Counted from the stretch's first letter, positions 17,487 through 27,036 are shown. The stretch is 64,000 nt of DNA from Oleiagrimonas sp963817755 (GCA_963817755.1 CAWFPB010000005.1:185573-249572), one strand, 5' to 3'. Numbers and translations are program-made. The notes: generated by a model not told the origin, from the sequence alone.

Positions 17487-20405
17487 ATGCGCCATCTGAT
17501 GGTGTTTCTCGTCGTCACCCTGGGCCTGGTGTCAGGTCTTCACGCGTCCGAGCCGGTACGCCCGGTTGCGCCTGGCACGCAGCCCCTGCGCGTGGTCACG
17601 GACAACAACTTCCCGCCCTACGTCTACCTGGATGCCCACGGCAAGGCCGTCGGCTACGAGGTCGACCTGTGGAAGCTGTGGTCGAACAAGACCGGGCGCA
17701 AGGTGGACCTGGTCACGACCCGGTGGGACAAGGCGCAGGCCCTGATGCGCGCGGGCCAGGCCGATGTCATCGACCTGATGTACCGCACGCCGGCCCGCGA
17801 GGGCGCCTACGACTTCACGACCGCCTTTGCCAGTTCCACGGTCTCGATCTTCTCGATCGGCACCATCACCGGGATCGACGGTGTCAAGACGCTGCACGGC
17901 TTCCGGGTCGGCGTCGAACGCGGCGACGCCTGTGCCGAACGCCTGCAGGCGGACGGCATCACCACGCTGGCGTACTACCCCGACTACCGTGCCATCCTGG
18001 CTGCGGTGAAGACCGGCAACCTGCACATTTTCTGCATGGACGACGGCCCGGCCTACTACTACCTGTACAAGGACCTGCCGGGGCTGCACTTCCGCAAGGA
18101 TTTCACCTATTACCACGGGCAATTCCGGCGTGCGGTCCTGAAGAGGCACCCGGCCACGCTGGACCTGATCGACCGCGGCATGGCGATGATCACCCCGGCC
18201 GAGCGCGCCCGACTGCGCGAGAAGTGGATGGGCCGGCCGGTCAGCTTCACGCCCTATGCGCGCCGGCTCGGGATCGCCCTGGCCGTTGCCTTGGTGCTGT
18301 CCACGCTGGCCGGGCTGTGGGTGCTCGCGCTGCGCCGGGCCGTCGCCCGCCGCACGCGCATGCTGTATCACCGCACCGCACAGCTGGACAGCCTGGTCGA
18401 GAGCAGCCCCGACCTGATCTGGATGAAGGACCGCAAGGGCATCTTCCGGGTCTGCAACCAGCATGCGGCCGCAGCCCTGGGCAAACCGACCGCAGCCATC
18501 CTGGGCCATCGCGAGCAGGACCTGCGCGATCCGCACGCCGCCGCGGACGTGCCGGCGCAGGACCGGGAAGTCCTCGAACAGGGCAGGACCCTGGTGAAGG
18601 AGGTCAGCCTGCCCGCCGCTGGCGGGCAACCGGCGCGCACCCACGAGGCGATCCGCGCGCCCGTGCGCAATGCCGACGGCTCGATCATCGGCGTGCTGTG
18701 CATGGCGCGCGACATCACCGAACGCAAGCTTGCCACGACCCGGCTGGAACAGTCCGCCAAGGTCTTCGAAAGCATGCGCGAAGGGGTCATCGTGACCGAT
18801 TGCCAGTTGCAGATCCTGTGCGTGAACCGGGCCTTCAGCCGCCTGACCGGCTACGGCCAGGAAGATGTCACCGGTCGCGACCCGGACCTGCTCGACGTGC
18901 AGCCCGGAAACGACAGCCCCTTCACCGACGCATGGCGACAGGCGGCCGCCGGATCGGACTGGCAGGGGGAGCTGTGGATCCGGCACAGCCGGGGACGCGT
19001 GATCCCCGCCTGGTGGTCCATCCACGGGGTGCGCGACGCGCAGGGTTCGGTCACGCAACTGGTCGCGGTGTTCACCGACCTGCAGCAGATTCGCCAGTAC
19101 CAGGATCGCATCCACACCCTGACCCACTACGACCTGGTCACCGGGCTGCCCAACCGCACCATCGGCATCGACCGACTCGGCCAGGCCATCCGGCGCGCCG
19201 GAGCCGAGCAGCGCAAGCTGGCCTGCCTGCTGCTGGGCCTGAGCAACTTGCGCGAGGTCAACGAGAGTCTGGACCACGCCACCGGCGACGCCCTGCTGGG
19301 TTTCGTCGCCGAACGGCTCAAGCAGAACATCGAACCGCAGCACACCCTGGTCTACGTGCGCGGCAACAAGTTCGCGCTGCTGGTCGAGGACCGTTTCCGG
19401 GCCCTGGAACTGACGGCACTGGCCGAGCGCTTGCTCAAGGCGATCGCCGATCCGATGCTGGTCGACGGACAACGCATCGTCGCCCGCGGCGGCATCGGCA
19501 TCGTGATGTATCCGGAGGACGGCACCGACCCGGAAACCCTGGCGCGAAACATGGATACGGCCATGCACCAGGCCAAGCGCCAGCCGCAACCGAACATCCG
19601 GTTTTACAGTGAGCATCTGAGTGAGGACGCCCGGCGCGCCCTGCATCTGGATGCGGCCCTTCGACAGGCCGTCGACGAGGACCAGTTCGAGCTGTTCTAC
19701 CAGCCGCAATGGTCGTTTGCCGACGACGCCCCGAGCGGCTACGAGGCCCTGCTCCGCTGGCGCAGCCCGGAGGACGGGCTGGTCACGCCGGACCGCTTCC
19801 TGCCGTTCGCGGAAAGGAGCGGCCTGATCGTGCCGATCGGTCGCTGGGTGCTGCGCACGGCCTGCCGCCAGGCCGCGCAATGGTCGGCGCAGGGCCTGCC
19901 GGCCCTCCCGGTCGCCGTCAATGTCTCGGCCCGGCAGCTGGACACCCCCGAGTTCGATCGCGAGGTCGCGGCAGCCCTGGCCGATTCCGGGCTGGCGCCC
20001 GAACGCCTGCACCTGGAGATCACCGAGGGGCAGCTGCTCAACCGCGGGCGGAACATCGACCAGGTCCTGGCGCGGATCAGCGCCTCCGGGGTTTCGCTGG
20101 CCATCGACGACTTCGGCACCGGCTATTCGTCGCTGGCCTACCTGCGCCACCTCCCGGTGCGGGTACTGAAGATCGACAAGTCCTTCGTCGACGACATCCC
20201 CGGCGACCGCGACGCCACGCGCATCGTCGCCGCGATCATCTCGATGGCGCACAGCTTGCGCCTGGAGGTCGTGGCCGAGGGCATCGAGCGCCCCGAGCAG
20301 GCCCAAGCCCTGCGCGAGCTGGGCTGCAACCACCGCCAGGGCTTCCTGGACAGCCCCGCCGTGCCGGCGGCGCAGTTGCCCGACGTGTTACGACGCCGTG
20401 CCTGA
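17487..20405 (+). CDS. periplasmic-binding-domain/PAS/PAS/GGDEF-EAL c-di-GMP phosphodiesterase
   Basis: 972 aa. Order of domains: signal peptide (1-20); SBP_bac_3 Venus-flytrap sensor at about 30-250 (RVVTDNNFPPYVYLD, KAVGYEVDLWKL, GQADVIDLMYRTPAR), as in BvgS-type sensors; one membrane helix at about 258-280; PAS domains at about 297-415 and 425-535; GGDEF at about 545-705; EAL at about 715-965. The GGDEF signature is replaced by RGNKF, so cyclase activity is unlikely. The EAL domain looks active: YEALLRW, NVSARQL, HLEITEG, IDDFGTGYSSL, KIDKSF and AEGIE are all kept. The protein should bind an amino acid or other small solute in the periplasm and degrade c-di-GMP in the cytoplasm. Confidence 0.93.
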   Translation: MRHLMVFLVVTLGLVSGLHASEPVRPVAPGTQPLRVVTDNNFPPYVYLDAHGKAVGYEVDLWKLWSNKTGRKVDLVTTRWDKAQALMRAGQADVIDLMYRTPAREGAYDFTTAFASSTVSIFSIGTITGIDGVKTLHGFRVGVERGDACAERLQADGITTLAYYPDYRAILAAVKTGNLHIFCMDDGPAYYYLYKDLPGLHFRKDFTYYHGQFRRAVLKRHPATLDLIDRGMAMITPAERARLREKWMGRPVSFTPYARRLGIALAVALVLSTLAGLWVLALRRAVARRTRMLYHRTAQLDSLVESSPDLIWMKDRKGIFRVCNQHAAAALGKPTAAILGHREQDLRDPHAAADVPAQDREVLEQGRTLVKEVSLPAAGGQPARTHEAIRAPVRNADGSIIGVLCMARDITERKLATTRLEQSAKVFESMREGVIVTDCQLQILCVNRAFSRLTGYGQEDVTGRDPDLLDVQPGNDSPFTDAWRQAAAGSDWQGELWIRHSRGRVIPAWWSIHGVRDAQGSVTQLVAVFTDLQQIRQYQDRIHTLTHYDLVTGLPNRTIGIDRLGQAIRRAGAEQRKLACLLLGLSNLREVNESLDHATGDALLGFVAERLKQNIEPQHTLVYVRGNKFALLVEDRFRALELTALAERLLKAIADPMLVDGQRIVARGGIGIVMYPEDGTDPETLARNMDTAMHQAKRQPQPNIRFYSEHLSEDARRALHLDAALRQAVDEDQFELFYQPQWSFADDAPSGYEALLRWRSPEDGLVTPDRFLPFAERSGLIVPIGRWVLRTACRQAAQWSAQGLPALPVAVNVSARQLDTPEFDREVAAALADSGLAPERLHLEITEGQLLNRGRNIDQVLARISASGVSLAIDDFGTGYSSLAYLRHLPVRVLKIDKSFVDDIPGDRDATRIVAAIISMAHSLRLEVVAEGIERPEQAQALRELGCNHRQGFLDSPAVPAAQLPDVLRRRA

Positions 20406-21101
20406 GGCGACGGACGCCGGTTTCCGCTGCACGCCGATGCGCTCGAGGATGCGCACCTGCGAGGGCACGCCGAACGGGCTGACGGTGTTGCGATACAGCA
20501 CCCGCCAGCAGGCCTCGTCGATGAAGCCGTCCAGATCGATCGGACGGCAGCCGCCCACCAGCGAGGGGGCGATCCGGAACACCCCCGACCAGAGCCACGA
20601 GACCAGCCGGGAGAACATGCCCACGCCGCGTCCCAGGCTGGCCAGGCACACATAGCCGCCCGGGCGCAGCACCCGGCAGGCCTCGCGCATGAAGCGGCGG
20701 ATATCCTCGTCGGCCAGCAGGTCCAGCACGTAGCACGACAGCACGCGGTCCACGCCGCCCTCCTCGAACGGGAACTGGATCTCGCCCTCGGTATGCACGA
20801 TGCCGGCGCGTCCGGCATGCGATTCGATGCGCCGCCGGGCCAGGCGGGTCATCACCGGGCTGAGATCGTTGCCCACGTAGCGAGCGGTATCGGGAAGATG
20901 GGCATCCAGCAGGCGCCTGGCCAGCCGGCCGGTGCCGCAGCCGAACTCGAACACCGCCTGGGCATGCTCGAAGTCGGCGTGCGTGACCAGGGCATCGGTG
21001 GCCGGATCCTCGTAGAACGCCTGGCTGTCCTGGCGGGTACCGAAGCGGTCGTAGTAGGCGCGCACGGCGGCGCGGCCCAGCACGGCATGCGTATCACTCA
21101 T
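20388..21101 (-). CDS. class I SAM-dependent methyltransferase
   Basis: 237 aa, start with AAGGAGG upstream inside the amidase gene. Motif I is VFEFGCGTGRLARRLL (the SAM-binding G-x-G-x-G variant), with motif II near YVGNDLSPVM, then VDRVLSCYVLDLL and EACRVLRPGGYVCLAS (post-motif III), all typical of Methyltransf_11/25. The substrate is not indicated. It overlaps the upstream amidase gene by 8 nt, so the two form an operon, and overlaps the 3' end of the convergent EAL gene by 18 nt. Confidence 0.85.
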   Translation of the reverse strand: MSDTHAVLGRAAVRAYYDRFGTRQDSQAFYEDPATDALVTHADFEHAQAVFEFGCGTGRLARRLLDAHLPDTARYVGNDLSPVMTRLARRRIESHAGRAGIVHTEGEIQFPFEEGGVDRVLSCYVLDLLADEDIRRFMREACRVLRPGGYVCLASLGRGVGMFSRLVSWLWSGVFRIAPSLVGGCRPIDLDGFIDEACWRVLYRNTVSPFGVPSQVRILERIGVQRKPASVASGTAS

Positions 21102-22608
21102 GTGGATCCTCCTTGATCAACGGCGCCCAATGGTGCGCCCAGGGCTGGGCACGTTCCAGCTGCGCGGCCAGCTGCAACAGGGTGGCCTCGTCGCCGAAAC
21201 GCGCCACGAACTGCGCGCCGAACGGCAACGCCGGACCCTGCGGTTCCACCGACGCCCAGTGCATCGGCACCGACATGCTGGGGGTGCCGGTGAGATTGGA
21301 CAACTGCGTGAACGGCACGCGCTGGAGGCTGTTCTCGACCAGCGTGTCGACCATGCCGCTGCGCAGCAGCAGCCCGCCGGCGCGCAGCGCCAGCACCACC
21401 TGCGCCAGTGTCCGCTGCAACGGCGTCGTGTCCAGCTCGCCGATGCGGTTGGGCGGCTGCGCCGTGGTCGGCACCAGGTACAGGTCATGCGTGCGGTGGA
21501 ACCGACCCAGCGCACGGGCGAAATCGTTCCACTGCTTGTGGCAGGTGACGTAGTCGCCGGCGCGTACGGTGCGTCCGAGCAGGCCCAGGACGCGTGTCTC
21601 CCATTCAAATTCGCCACGCCCGGCCCCGCTCCGCCGGCGCGCCTCCGCCACGGCGGCGGCGACCTGGCCGAAATACATGGTGATGTAGCTGCGCGCCAGC
21701 GCCGGCCCGTCGATGTCCGGCTCGGCCGGCTCGACCACGTGTCCCAGCGATTGCAGCAGGTGCGCGCTACATTCGACGGCCCGCACGCATTCGGGATGCA
21801 CCGCCCCGCCCAGCGGCGAGCGCGTGCTGAAGCCGATGCGCAGCGGCCGCGGTGCGTGCTCGATCATCCCGGCCCAGGAGCCCGCCGGTCGCGCGATCTC
21901 GAACGGATCGCCGGGTTCCGGTCCGGCCAGCACATCCAGCAGGCGTGCCGAATCGCGCACGCTGCGCGTGATCACGTGCTGGCTGGATGCGCCTTCCCAG
22001 AGTTCGCCGTTCCCGGGGCCCACCGGCGTTCGCCCGCGCGAGGGACGCAGCCCGAACAGGCCGCAATAGGATGCGGGGATGCGGATCGAACCACCACCGT
22101 CCGAAGCGCCGGCCGCGGGCACGATGCCGGCCGCCACCGCCGCGGCCGCACCGCCCGAGGAGCCTCCCGGCGTGCGCGAGAGGTCCCACGGATTGCGCGT
22201 GGGCCGCCCCCACAGCTTCGGTGCAGTCTCGGCCTTGAGCGCGAATTCCGGCGAGGCGGTCTTGCCGAACACCACCAGGCCGGCCGCCAGCACGCGCTCG
22301 ACGTAATGGTCGTGGCGCTTCGGCACGTAGTGGCGCAAGGCGCGGCTGCCCATCGTCGATGGCACGCCGGCGTAGTCCTGTGCCATGTCCTTGAGCAGGA
22401 ACGGCACGCCGGCGAACGGGCCCTGGAGTGTCTGCGCCGCGCGCGCCCGGGCAATGGCGTCCATCGGCAGGCAGATGGCGCCCAGCTGCGGATCGACCTG
22501 GGCGGCGCGCGCCAGCGCGGCCTCGAGCAACTCGGGCGCCGACACCTCCCCTCGCTCGACCAGGCCGGCCAGGCCCGTGGCGTCGTACTGCGTGTATTCC
22601 TTGAACAT
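21094..22608 (-). CDS. amidase (amidase signature family)
   Basis: 504 aa from the ATG at 22608, which has GAGGAGG upstream. An in-frame start 8 codons earlier has no such signal. The Ser-cisSer-Lys triad of the amidase signature family is visible: the Lys in PFLLKDMAQD, the cis-Ser in TPGGSSGGAAAAVAAG and the nucleophile in ASDGGGSIRIPAS. Relatives hydrolyse aliphatic, aryl or 6-aminohexanoate-type amides, or act in GatA. The absence of gatB/gatC and the length point to a catabolic amidase. First gene of a two-gene operon with the methyltransferase. No signal peptide, so cytoplasmic. Confidence 0.9.
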   Translation of the reverse strand: MFKEYTQYDATGLAGLVERGEVSAPELLEAALARAAQVDPQLGAICLPMDAIARARAAQTLQGPFAGVPFLLKDMAQDYAGVPSTMGSRALRHYVPKRHDHYVERVLAAGLVVFGKTASPEFALKAETAPKLWGRPTRNPWDLSRTPGGSSGGAAAAVAAGIVPAAGASDGGGSIRIPASYCGLFGLRPSRGRTPVGPGNGELWEGASSQHVITRSVRDSARLLDVLAGPEPGDPFEIARPAGSWAGMIEHAPRPLRIGFSTRSPLGGAVHPECVRAVECSAHLLQSLGHVVEPAEPDIDGPALARSYITMYFGQVAAAVAEARRRSGAGRGEFEWETRVLGLLGRTVRAGDYVTCHKQWNDFARALGRFHRTHDLYLVPTTAQPPNRIGELDTTPLQRTLAQVVLALRAGGLLLRSGMVDTLVENSLQRVPFTQLSNLTGTPSMSVPMHWASVEPQGPALPFGAQFVARFGDEATLLQLAAQLERAQPWAHHWAPLIKEDPHE

Positions 22609-23046
22609 GACCCCTCCTCGCACGCCCCGCAACCATCCTAGGCCTTGTGCACCCGATTGGGTATGCCGGGACCTGTCGCCAACCCTGGCCTTCAGCGCTT
22701 CGACCGCGTTCTCACAGGCTTGTCAGGCTGTGCGGTGGACGTCTGGCCATGCATGCGAGCGAGCACGCAGGACCCCACGCTGAAAGCCCATCCGGACGAC
22801 CGATGCACGGCGGTGCCCGGTCCCGAGCGAACTTCGGACTGGCGCGGCGCCTGCCGCATCACATTTCCTCCGGCGGCAACTTGCTGCCCGCCTGGCGCCG
22901 GCGTATGTTTGAGATACGTCGCAGGCCGTCCCCCCTCGTGGTCGGCGACGCCCGCACGCGCGGCACGCCCATATCCTGCCCGGGCAGGGAAGCAGACAGC
23001 ATCTGGCCACGCGTTGACCGCGCGTCTCCACTCAGGAGGCATTGCC
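22609..23046 (+). other. 438-nt intergenic region between amidase and EF-hand genes
   Basis: Divergent promoter space. Contains a perfect palindrome at 22975-22988 and CAGGAGG just before the EF-hand ATG. I see no gene in it. The reading frames across it lack typical codon bias. Confidence 0.4.
22975..22988. promoter_or_regulatory. 14-bp perfect palindrome, possible operator
   Basis: CCTGCCCGGGCAGG, 58 nt upstream of the EF-hand gene start. Perfect dyad symmetry in a promoter-proximal position could be a repressor site or may be chance in GC-rich DNA. Confidence 0.25.
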
Positions 23047-23460
23047 ATGAACGTCCGAACCCCCATCACCACCGCCATCCTCACGCTCGGCCTGGCCTGC
23101 GCGCCCGCCTTCGCGGGTCCAGCCCATTCCTCTGTGGGCACTTCGGTCCAGACGCCTTCCAGCATGGTGCAAACGGGCACCCGGAACATCGCCCTAACCG
23201 TGCGCAAGGTCTATGACTTCGACAAGCTCGACCGCAACCACAACGGCATGCTGACCCGCGCGGAGATTCCCGCCGACATGAAGAATCTGCGTCGCAACTT
23301 CAACCGCGCCGATTTCGACCACAACGGCCAGCTTTCGCAGCGCGAATACTATTTGTACTCGCACGGCCTCTCGCCGAACTACATCGGCGCGTACCATATT
23401 TTCGTTGCCGTGCACCGACACTACAGCCCTGCAGTCGAGCGCATCGGCCTGGATCGCTGA
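23047..23460 (+). CDS. secreted EF-hand protein
   Basis: 137 aa with a signal peptide (TTAILTLGLACAPAFA-G). Two EF-hand calcium loops: DKLDRNHNGMLTRAE (D-x-N-x-N-G-x-L-x-x-x-E pattern) at about residues 60-75 and ADFDHNGQLSQREY about 25 residues later. The rest is Tyr/His rich near the C-terminus. It probably binds Ca2+ in the periplasm or outside the cell, and a partner is unknown. The ATG is preceded by CAGGAGG 7 nt upstream. The frame is open further upstream but without coding character. Confidence 0.82.
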   Translation: MNVRTPITTAILTLGLACAPAFAGPAHSSVGTSVQTPSSMVQTGTRNIALTVRKVYDFDKLDRNHNGMLTRAEIPADMKNLRRNFNRADFDHNGQLSQREYYLYSHGLSPNYIGAYHIFVAVHRHYSPAVERIGLDR

Positions 23461-23540
23461 CCGGAGTCGAACCCTGTACGCATGCACGGGACTGTCACGG
23501 TCCCGTGCATATTCAAGTCGCTGGACCGGCTTTCCGAAAA

Positions 23541-24824
23541 TCAGGTCGTGGAGGGCATCCCGTCCGTCACCACCGGTCGCGGGTCCGGCTTCTGCCGATA
23601 CATGTCGCGGTCGGCCTCGGCGTACAGGCGGGCCTCGTCGGCGGCATCCTCGGGGCACAGGGCTACACCGATGCTGGCCTCGACCCGGAGTTCGCGCTGG
23701 GCGATCGCAAACGGCTCGCCCAATGCGGCCTTCAGCTTCCGCGCCACTTCCCGCGCGGCCGCGCGGTCGCGGATCCCGGGCAGGATCACGGCAAATTCGT
23801 CGCCCCCCAGGCGCGCCAGCGTGTCGTGCTGGCGCACGATGCGTCCGAAGCGTTCGGCGATCCCGCGCAGCAGCTCGTCGCCATAGGCATGGCCGTGGGC
23901 ATCGTTGACCTGCTTGAAGCCGTCCAGGTCGATGACCAGCAGGGCCATCACGCTGCCCTGCCGCTTGCTTGCCCGCACGGCATCGTGCAGCCGTTGCATG
24001 AACAGGCGGCGATTGGCCAGGCCGGTCAGGTCGTCGTGCTGGGCGGCATGCTCGGCGCGCGTCATCTGCTCCTCGAGCAGGGTGAAGATCAGGCCGGTGG
24101 CGACCAGGAACTTGGGCAGGTTCCAGACTTCGTGCTCGACGTGCACGTCGGGCCACAACATGGCCATGCCCAGACCCACCGGGAACACCAGGGCCCAGGC
24201 CAGGAAGCTGAAGGTGGTGAAGCGCACGCCGATGCCCGAGCGCGAGGTGGCCAGGCGGAAGAACGCGCCCGCGGCCAGGTAGTGCCAGAACAGCGACCAG
24301 TTCAGCGCCATGTCGGCCTTGTCCAGGTACAGCAGGACGCCCTGGACGGCATAGACCAGCACCAGCACCGCCGCGCGCATGTTGCGCTCGAAGCGGTCGT
24401 CCATGCGCCGACCGCCGCAGAACCACCACAGCGAGGCGGCCAGGCCGGCCGCGGTCAGCACCGCGTAGACGGCCAGTGAATGCACGTCGTACACCAGGCA
24501 CACGAACATCAGCGCATCGGGCGTGACCGTCAGCAGGATGGCGCGCAGGTCGGCCGGACCGACGTGCCGGCGCATGTCGTCGCTGGCCCAGACGAAGGCG
24601 GCACTGGTGAACAGCAGCATGATCAGCGAGACCGCCACCGCCGCACGGGCCACCGCCGCCGGCGTGTTCTGGCTGACGAACTGGGCCACGATGTGCACCA
24701 GGATCAGCACCCACCCGACCAGCCAGTAGCGCAGGCGCGTGTTGCGGGTGCGCCGCAGCAGCGCGCCGAAGGCCAGCACCAGGGCGCCGATGGCAAGGAA
24801 ATCCGGCAAGACCGAGAAATTCAT
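23541..24824 (-). CDS. membrane diguanylate cyclase (GGDEF)
   Basis: 427 aa. Residues 1-240 hold about seven membrane helices with short loops and no recognised ligand pocket. The GGDEF domain occupies about 255-415: HDDLTGLANRRLF at its start and an intact GGDEF in ARLGGDEFAVIL. An inhibitory RxxD site (RQHD) lies five residues before GGDEF, so product inhibition by c-di-GMP is expected. It makes c-di-GMP from two GTP at the inner membrane. Together with the EAL protein 3 kb away it gives opposed c-di-GMP activities in this region, but they are not in one operon. Confidence 0.92.
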   Translation of the reverse strand: MNFSVLPDFLAIGALVLAFGALLRRTRNTRLRYWLVGWVLILVHIVAQFVSQNTPAAVARAAVAVSLIMLLFTSAAFVWASDDMRRHVGPADLRAILLTVTPDALMFVCLVYDVHSLAVYAVLTAAGLAASLWWFCGGRRMDDRFERNMRAAVLVLVYAVQGVLLYLDKADMALNWSLFWHYLAAGAFFRLATSRSGIGVRFTTFSFLAWALVFPVGLGMAMLWPDVHVEHEVWNLPKFLVATGLIFTLLEEQMTRAEHAAQHDDLTGLANRRLFMQRLHDAVRASKRQGSVMALLVIDLDGFKQVNDAHGHAYGDELLRGIAERFGRIVRQHDTLARLGGDEFAVILPGIRDRAAAREVARKLKAALGEPFAIAQRELRVEASIGVALCPEDAADEARLYAEADRDMYRQKPDPRPVVTDGMPSTT

Positions 24825-24860
24825 CGTCTACCTGTACCTGCCTGCTTGGCGTAGCGGACG

Positions 24861-24885
24861 CCGGCCCGTACGGCGCACGGGCCGG
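24861..24885. other. GC-rich hairpin between protease and diguanylate cyclase genes
   Basis: CCGGCCCGT and ACGGGCCGG form a perfect 9-bp stem with a 7-nt loop. It lies 7 nt after the stop of the minus-strand protease gene. It has no T-run on either strand, so it may stabilise the mRNA 3' end or work with Rho rather than be an intrinsic terminator. Confidence 0.45.
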
Positions 24886-24891
24886 TCGCGG

Positions 24892-26892
24892 TCAATTGTT
24901 ACGGATTTTCAGGCCGTCGACCAGCAGCTTGAGCTTGGCGGCCATGACCGGCTGTGGATGGGAACCGTCGCGATGGTAGTAGACCGGGTACAGCACCCGG
25001 GGGTGGCTGCTGGCGTCCGGACCGACCACCGCGGTGATCTTCATGGTGTCGTTGTCGTTGCGCGCCACGCCGTCATACGGGTGGCGCCGGTGCTCGACCT
25101 TGTGCCAGATGCTCTTGTAGCGGTCTTCCATGTCCCCGGTCGGCCGTACCGCGCGCGCGACGTTGATGGCGTCGCTGTCGTAGGGGTTGGGCGCTGCCCA
25201 TACGTCGGCCACGCCCCACACCACCTGGCCCTTGTCCTTGTAGAAACTGAAGCCCAGCGTGAGCACGCTGTCGGGCTGGATCTTCTGCAGCTTCGGCGTC
25301 CACGACAGGTTGAGCGGGCGCGAGGCGTAATCGAAGCGCTTGCCGTAGTCGAAATCGATGCGGATGTGGCGCAAGGCGTCGGGCAGGAGCTTGCGCTGGG
25401 CCAGGAACGGTTTCCACTGCTTGAGCGTGCCGTCGTAGGTCACGTACATGAAGTCGGCCAGCGCCTCGGCGTTGATCAGGTCGTCGTGGGTCTGCGGCGC
25501 GTTGGGGAACTGCAGCAGGCCGACGTAGCCGTCCGGTACCGGCAGCGTCATCAGGATCGCGTTGGTGTTGGAATACGGCAGCGGCCAGACGCGCACCTGC
25601 CATCGACGATGCCACTGGTCCTCGTGCACGAAATCGCGCGACGGCGTGCCCATGGAGGTGATCTTGATGCGGTCGGTGCCCACGTGGCGGCGCATGTAGC
25701 CGGTCTTCAGGATCAGGTCCATCAGCAGCTTCGGATCGTGGTAGAGCCGGGCGGCGGCGATGTGGTCGGGCTTGCGCAGGTGCAGCAGCAGGATCTTCTT
25801 GTACTGGCCCACCTCGATGTAGCCGTTGTCGTCCAGCGCCACCTTGGCCCCGCGCCTGCCGGACAGGCCCCACTGGCCGTTGCTGTCGCGCGTGACCAGG
25901 CTGGGAAAATCGCGCAGGGTGGGCGCGCCGTGCAGCAGCTTGTCCGAGCCCGGGCCGTTCGGGAACATGCGCTCGGGCTGGTAGGCCAGCAGGGCCTTGA
26001 GCTGGGTGTCGGCGTAGTCGCGCTGCAGCTTGCCGAAGGCCCGGAAGAAGGCCGCCTGGCCGAGCGGCAGGTCGAACCGGCCCTTGAAGATGTTGTGCAG
26101 CTTGGTGTCGATCACGGCGAAGCCGTAGGACAGGCGCTCGTCGATCACGGCCTGGTCGTCCGGGGCGTTGAGCACCTCGCGGATCGGCAGCGCGTAGTTG
26201 AGGTTCTCGTTGGCCGACTTCATCAGCACCACGCCGGTGACCCGGCCTGCGGCGTCCAGCAGCGGGCCGCCGCTGTTGCCCGGCGAGGCCGCGGCCGAGA
26301 AGCGCATCCACTTCCAGCTGCCCGACTGCTGCTCGGGCGTGTCGGAGGTGTACAGCCCGTCGCGGATCACCACGCCGGTGCCCAGCGCGTTGCCGACCGC
26401 ATACACCACGGTGTTGAGCTGCGGATGGATGTTGATCGGCAGCACCGCCTTGCTCGGCGGATGCTTGAGCGAGAACACCACGAAGTCGCGGCGCAGGGAG
26501 AACTTCTCGATCTTGTCGATCGGATACACCTTGCCCGAGGCATCGCGCAGCGCCAGCGGACCCCACAGGCTGTCCAGCCCCACCATCAGCACGTGGCCGG
26601 CGGTGACGTAGCGGTTGTGGCCGATGGCGAAGGCGGTGCCGATGGAATAGTACTTGTCGGTGCGCTCCTGGTAGGGCAGCAGGTCCAGCGGCAGCTTGTG
26701 CGCGTAGGTCAGCGGGTCGTGCACGGGCTTGGCGGCCACCACCTCGTAGGTCGCCGCCTGCACGTTGGGCAGCAGTTTGGGGTTCATGCTGGCGGCCCGG
26801 GCCGACTGCATCCCGGCACCGCACAGGGCGATCAACGCCCATGCCGCCATCCGCGTCCATGGATGAAACCGCTCCGTAGAACTCGCCTGCAT
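24892..26892 (-). CDS. secreted trypsin-like serine protease with large C-terminal domain
   Basis: 666 aa from the ATG at 26892 (MQASSTERFHPW). The open frame continues upstream but antisense to frmA and is not coding. A signal peptide is likely (AAWALIALCGAGMQSARA-A). The S1 protease domain covers about 60-265: the His in TAGHVL, the Asp in RRDFVVFSL and the Ser in SPGNSGGPLL, i.e. a complete triad. The remaining roughly 400 residues, rich in Tyr/Trp/Asp (for example QPDSVLTLGFSFYKDKG, VVGPDASSHPRVLYPVY), match no domain I recognise. Probably a periplasmic or secreted protease. It is divergent from the small membrane protein/frmA genes. Confidence 0.82.
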   Translation of the reverse strand: MQASSTERFHPWTRMAAWALIALCGAGMQSARAASMNPKLLPNVQAATYEVVAAKPVHDPLTYAHKLPLDLLPYQERTDKYYSIGTAFAIGHNRYVTAGHVLMVGLDSLWGPLALRDASGKVYPIDKIEKFSLRRDFVVFSLKHPPSKAVLPINIHPQLNTVVYAVGNALGTGVVIRDGLYTSDTPEQQSGSWKWMRFSAAASPGNSGGPLLDAAGRVTGVVLMKSANENLNYALPIREVLNAPDDQAVIDERLSYGFAVIDTKLHNIFKGRFDLPLGQAAFFRAFGKLQRDYADTQLKALLAYQPERMFPNGPGSDKLLHGAPTLRDFPSLVTRDSNGQWGLSGRRGAKVALDDNGYIEVGQYKKILLLHLRKPDHIAAARLYHDPKLLMDLILKTGYMRRHVGTDRIKITSMGTPSRDFVHEDQWHRRWQVRVWPLPYSNTNAILMTLPVPDGYVGLLQFPNAPQTHDDLINAEALADFMYVTYDGTLKQWKPFLAQRKLLPDALRHIRIDFDYGKRFDYASRPLNLSWTPKLQKIQPDSVLTLGFSFYKDKGQVVWGVADVWAAPNPYDSDAINVARAVRPTGDMEDRYKSIWHKVEHRRHPYDGVARNDNDTMKITAVVGPDASSHPRVLYPVYYHRDGSHPQPVMAAKLKLLVDGLKIRNN

Positions 26893-27036
26893 GTTGCTAC
26901 CCCCGATGTTCGTGCCCGCCGGATCGCACCGTGCGTCCGGGGCCCGAGGTGAACATGCCACAAGCGGTGTTCCCATGCACCGACGGCCTCTTGCTACCCT
27001 GTACGGGTTCCACGTTTCGCCGCACCGGTGCCGTCC

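Noticed and set aside
18368..18790. An active diguanylate cyclase within the 17.5-20.4 kb protein
   Set aside because: The GGDEF signature is RGNKF, which lacks the metal-binding and catalytic acidic residues; only phosphodiesterase activity is proposed.
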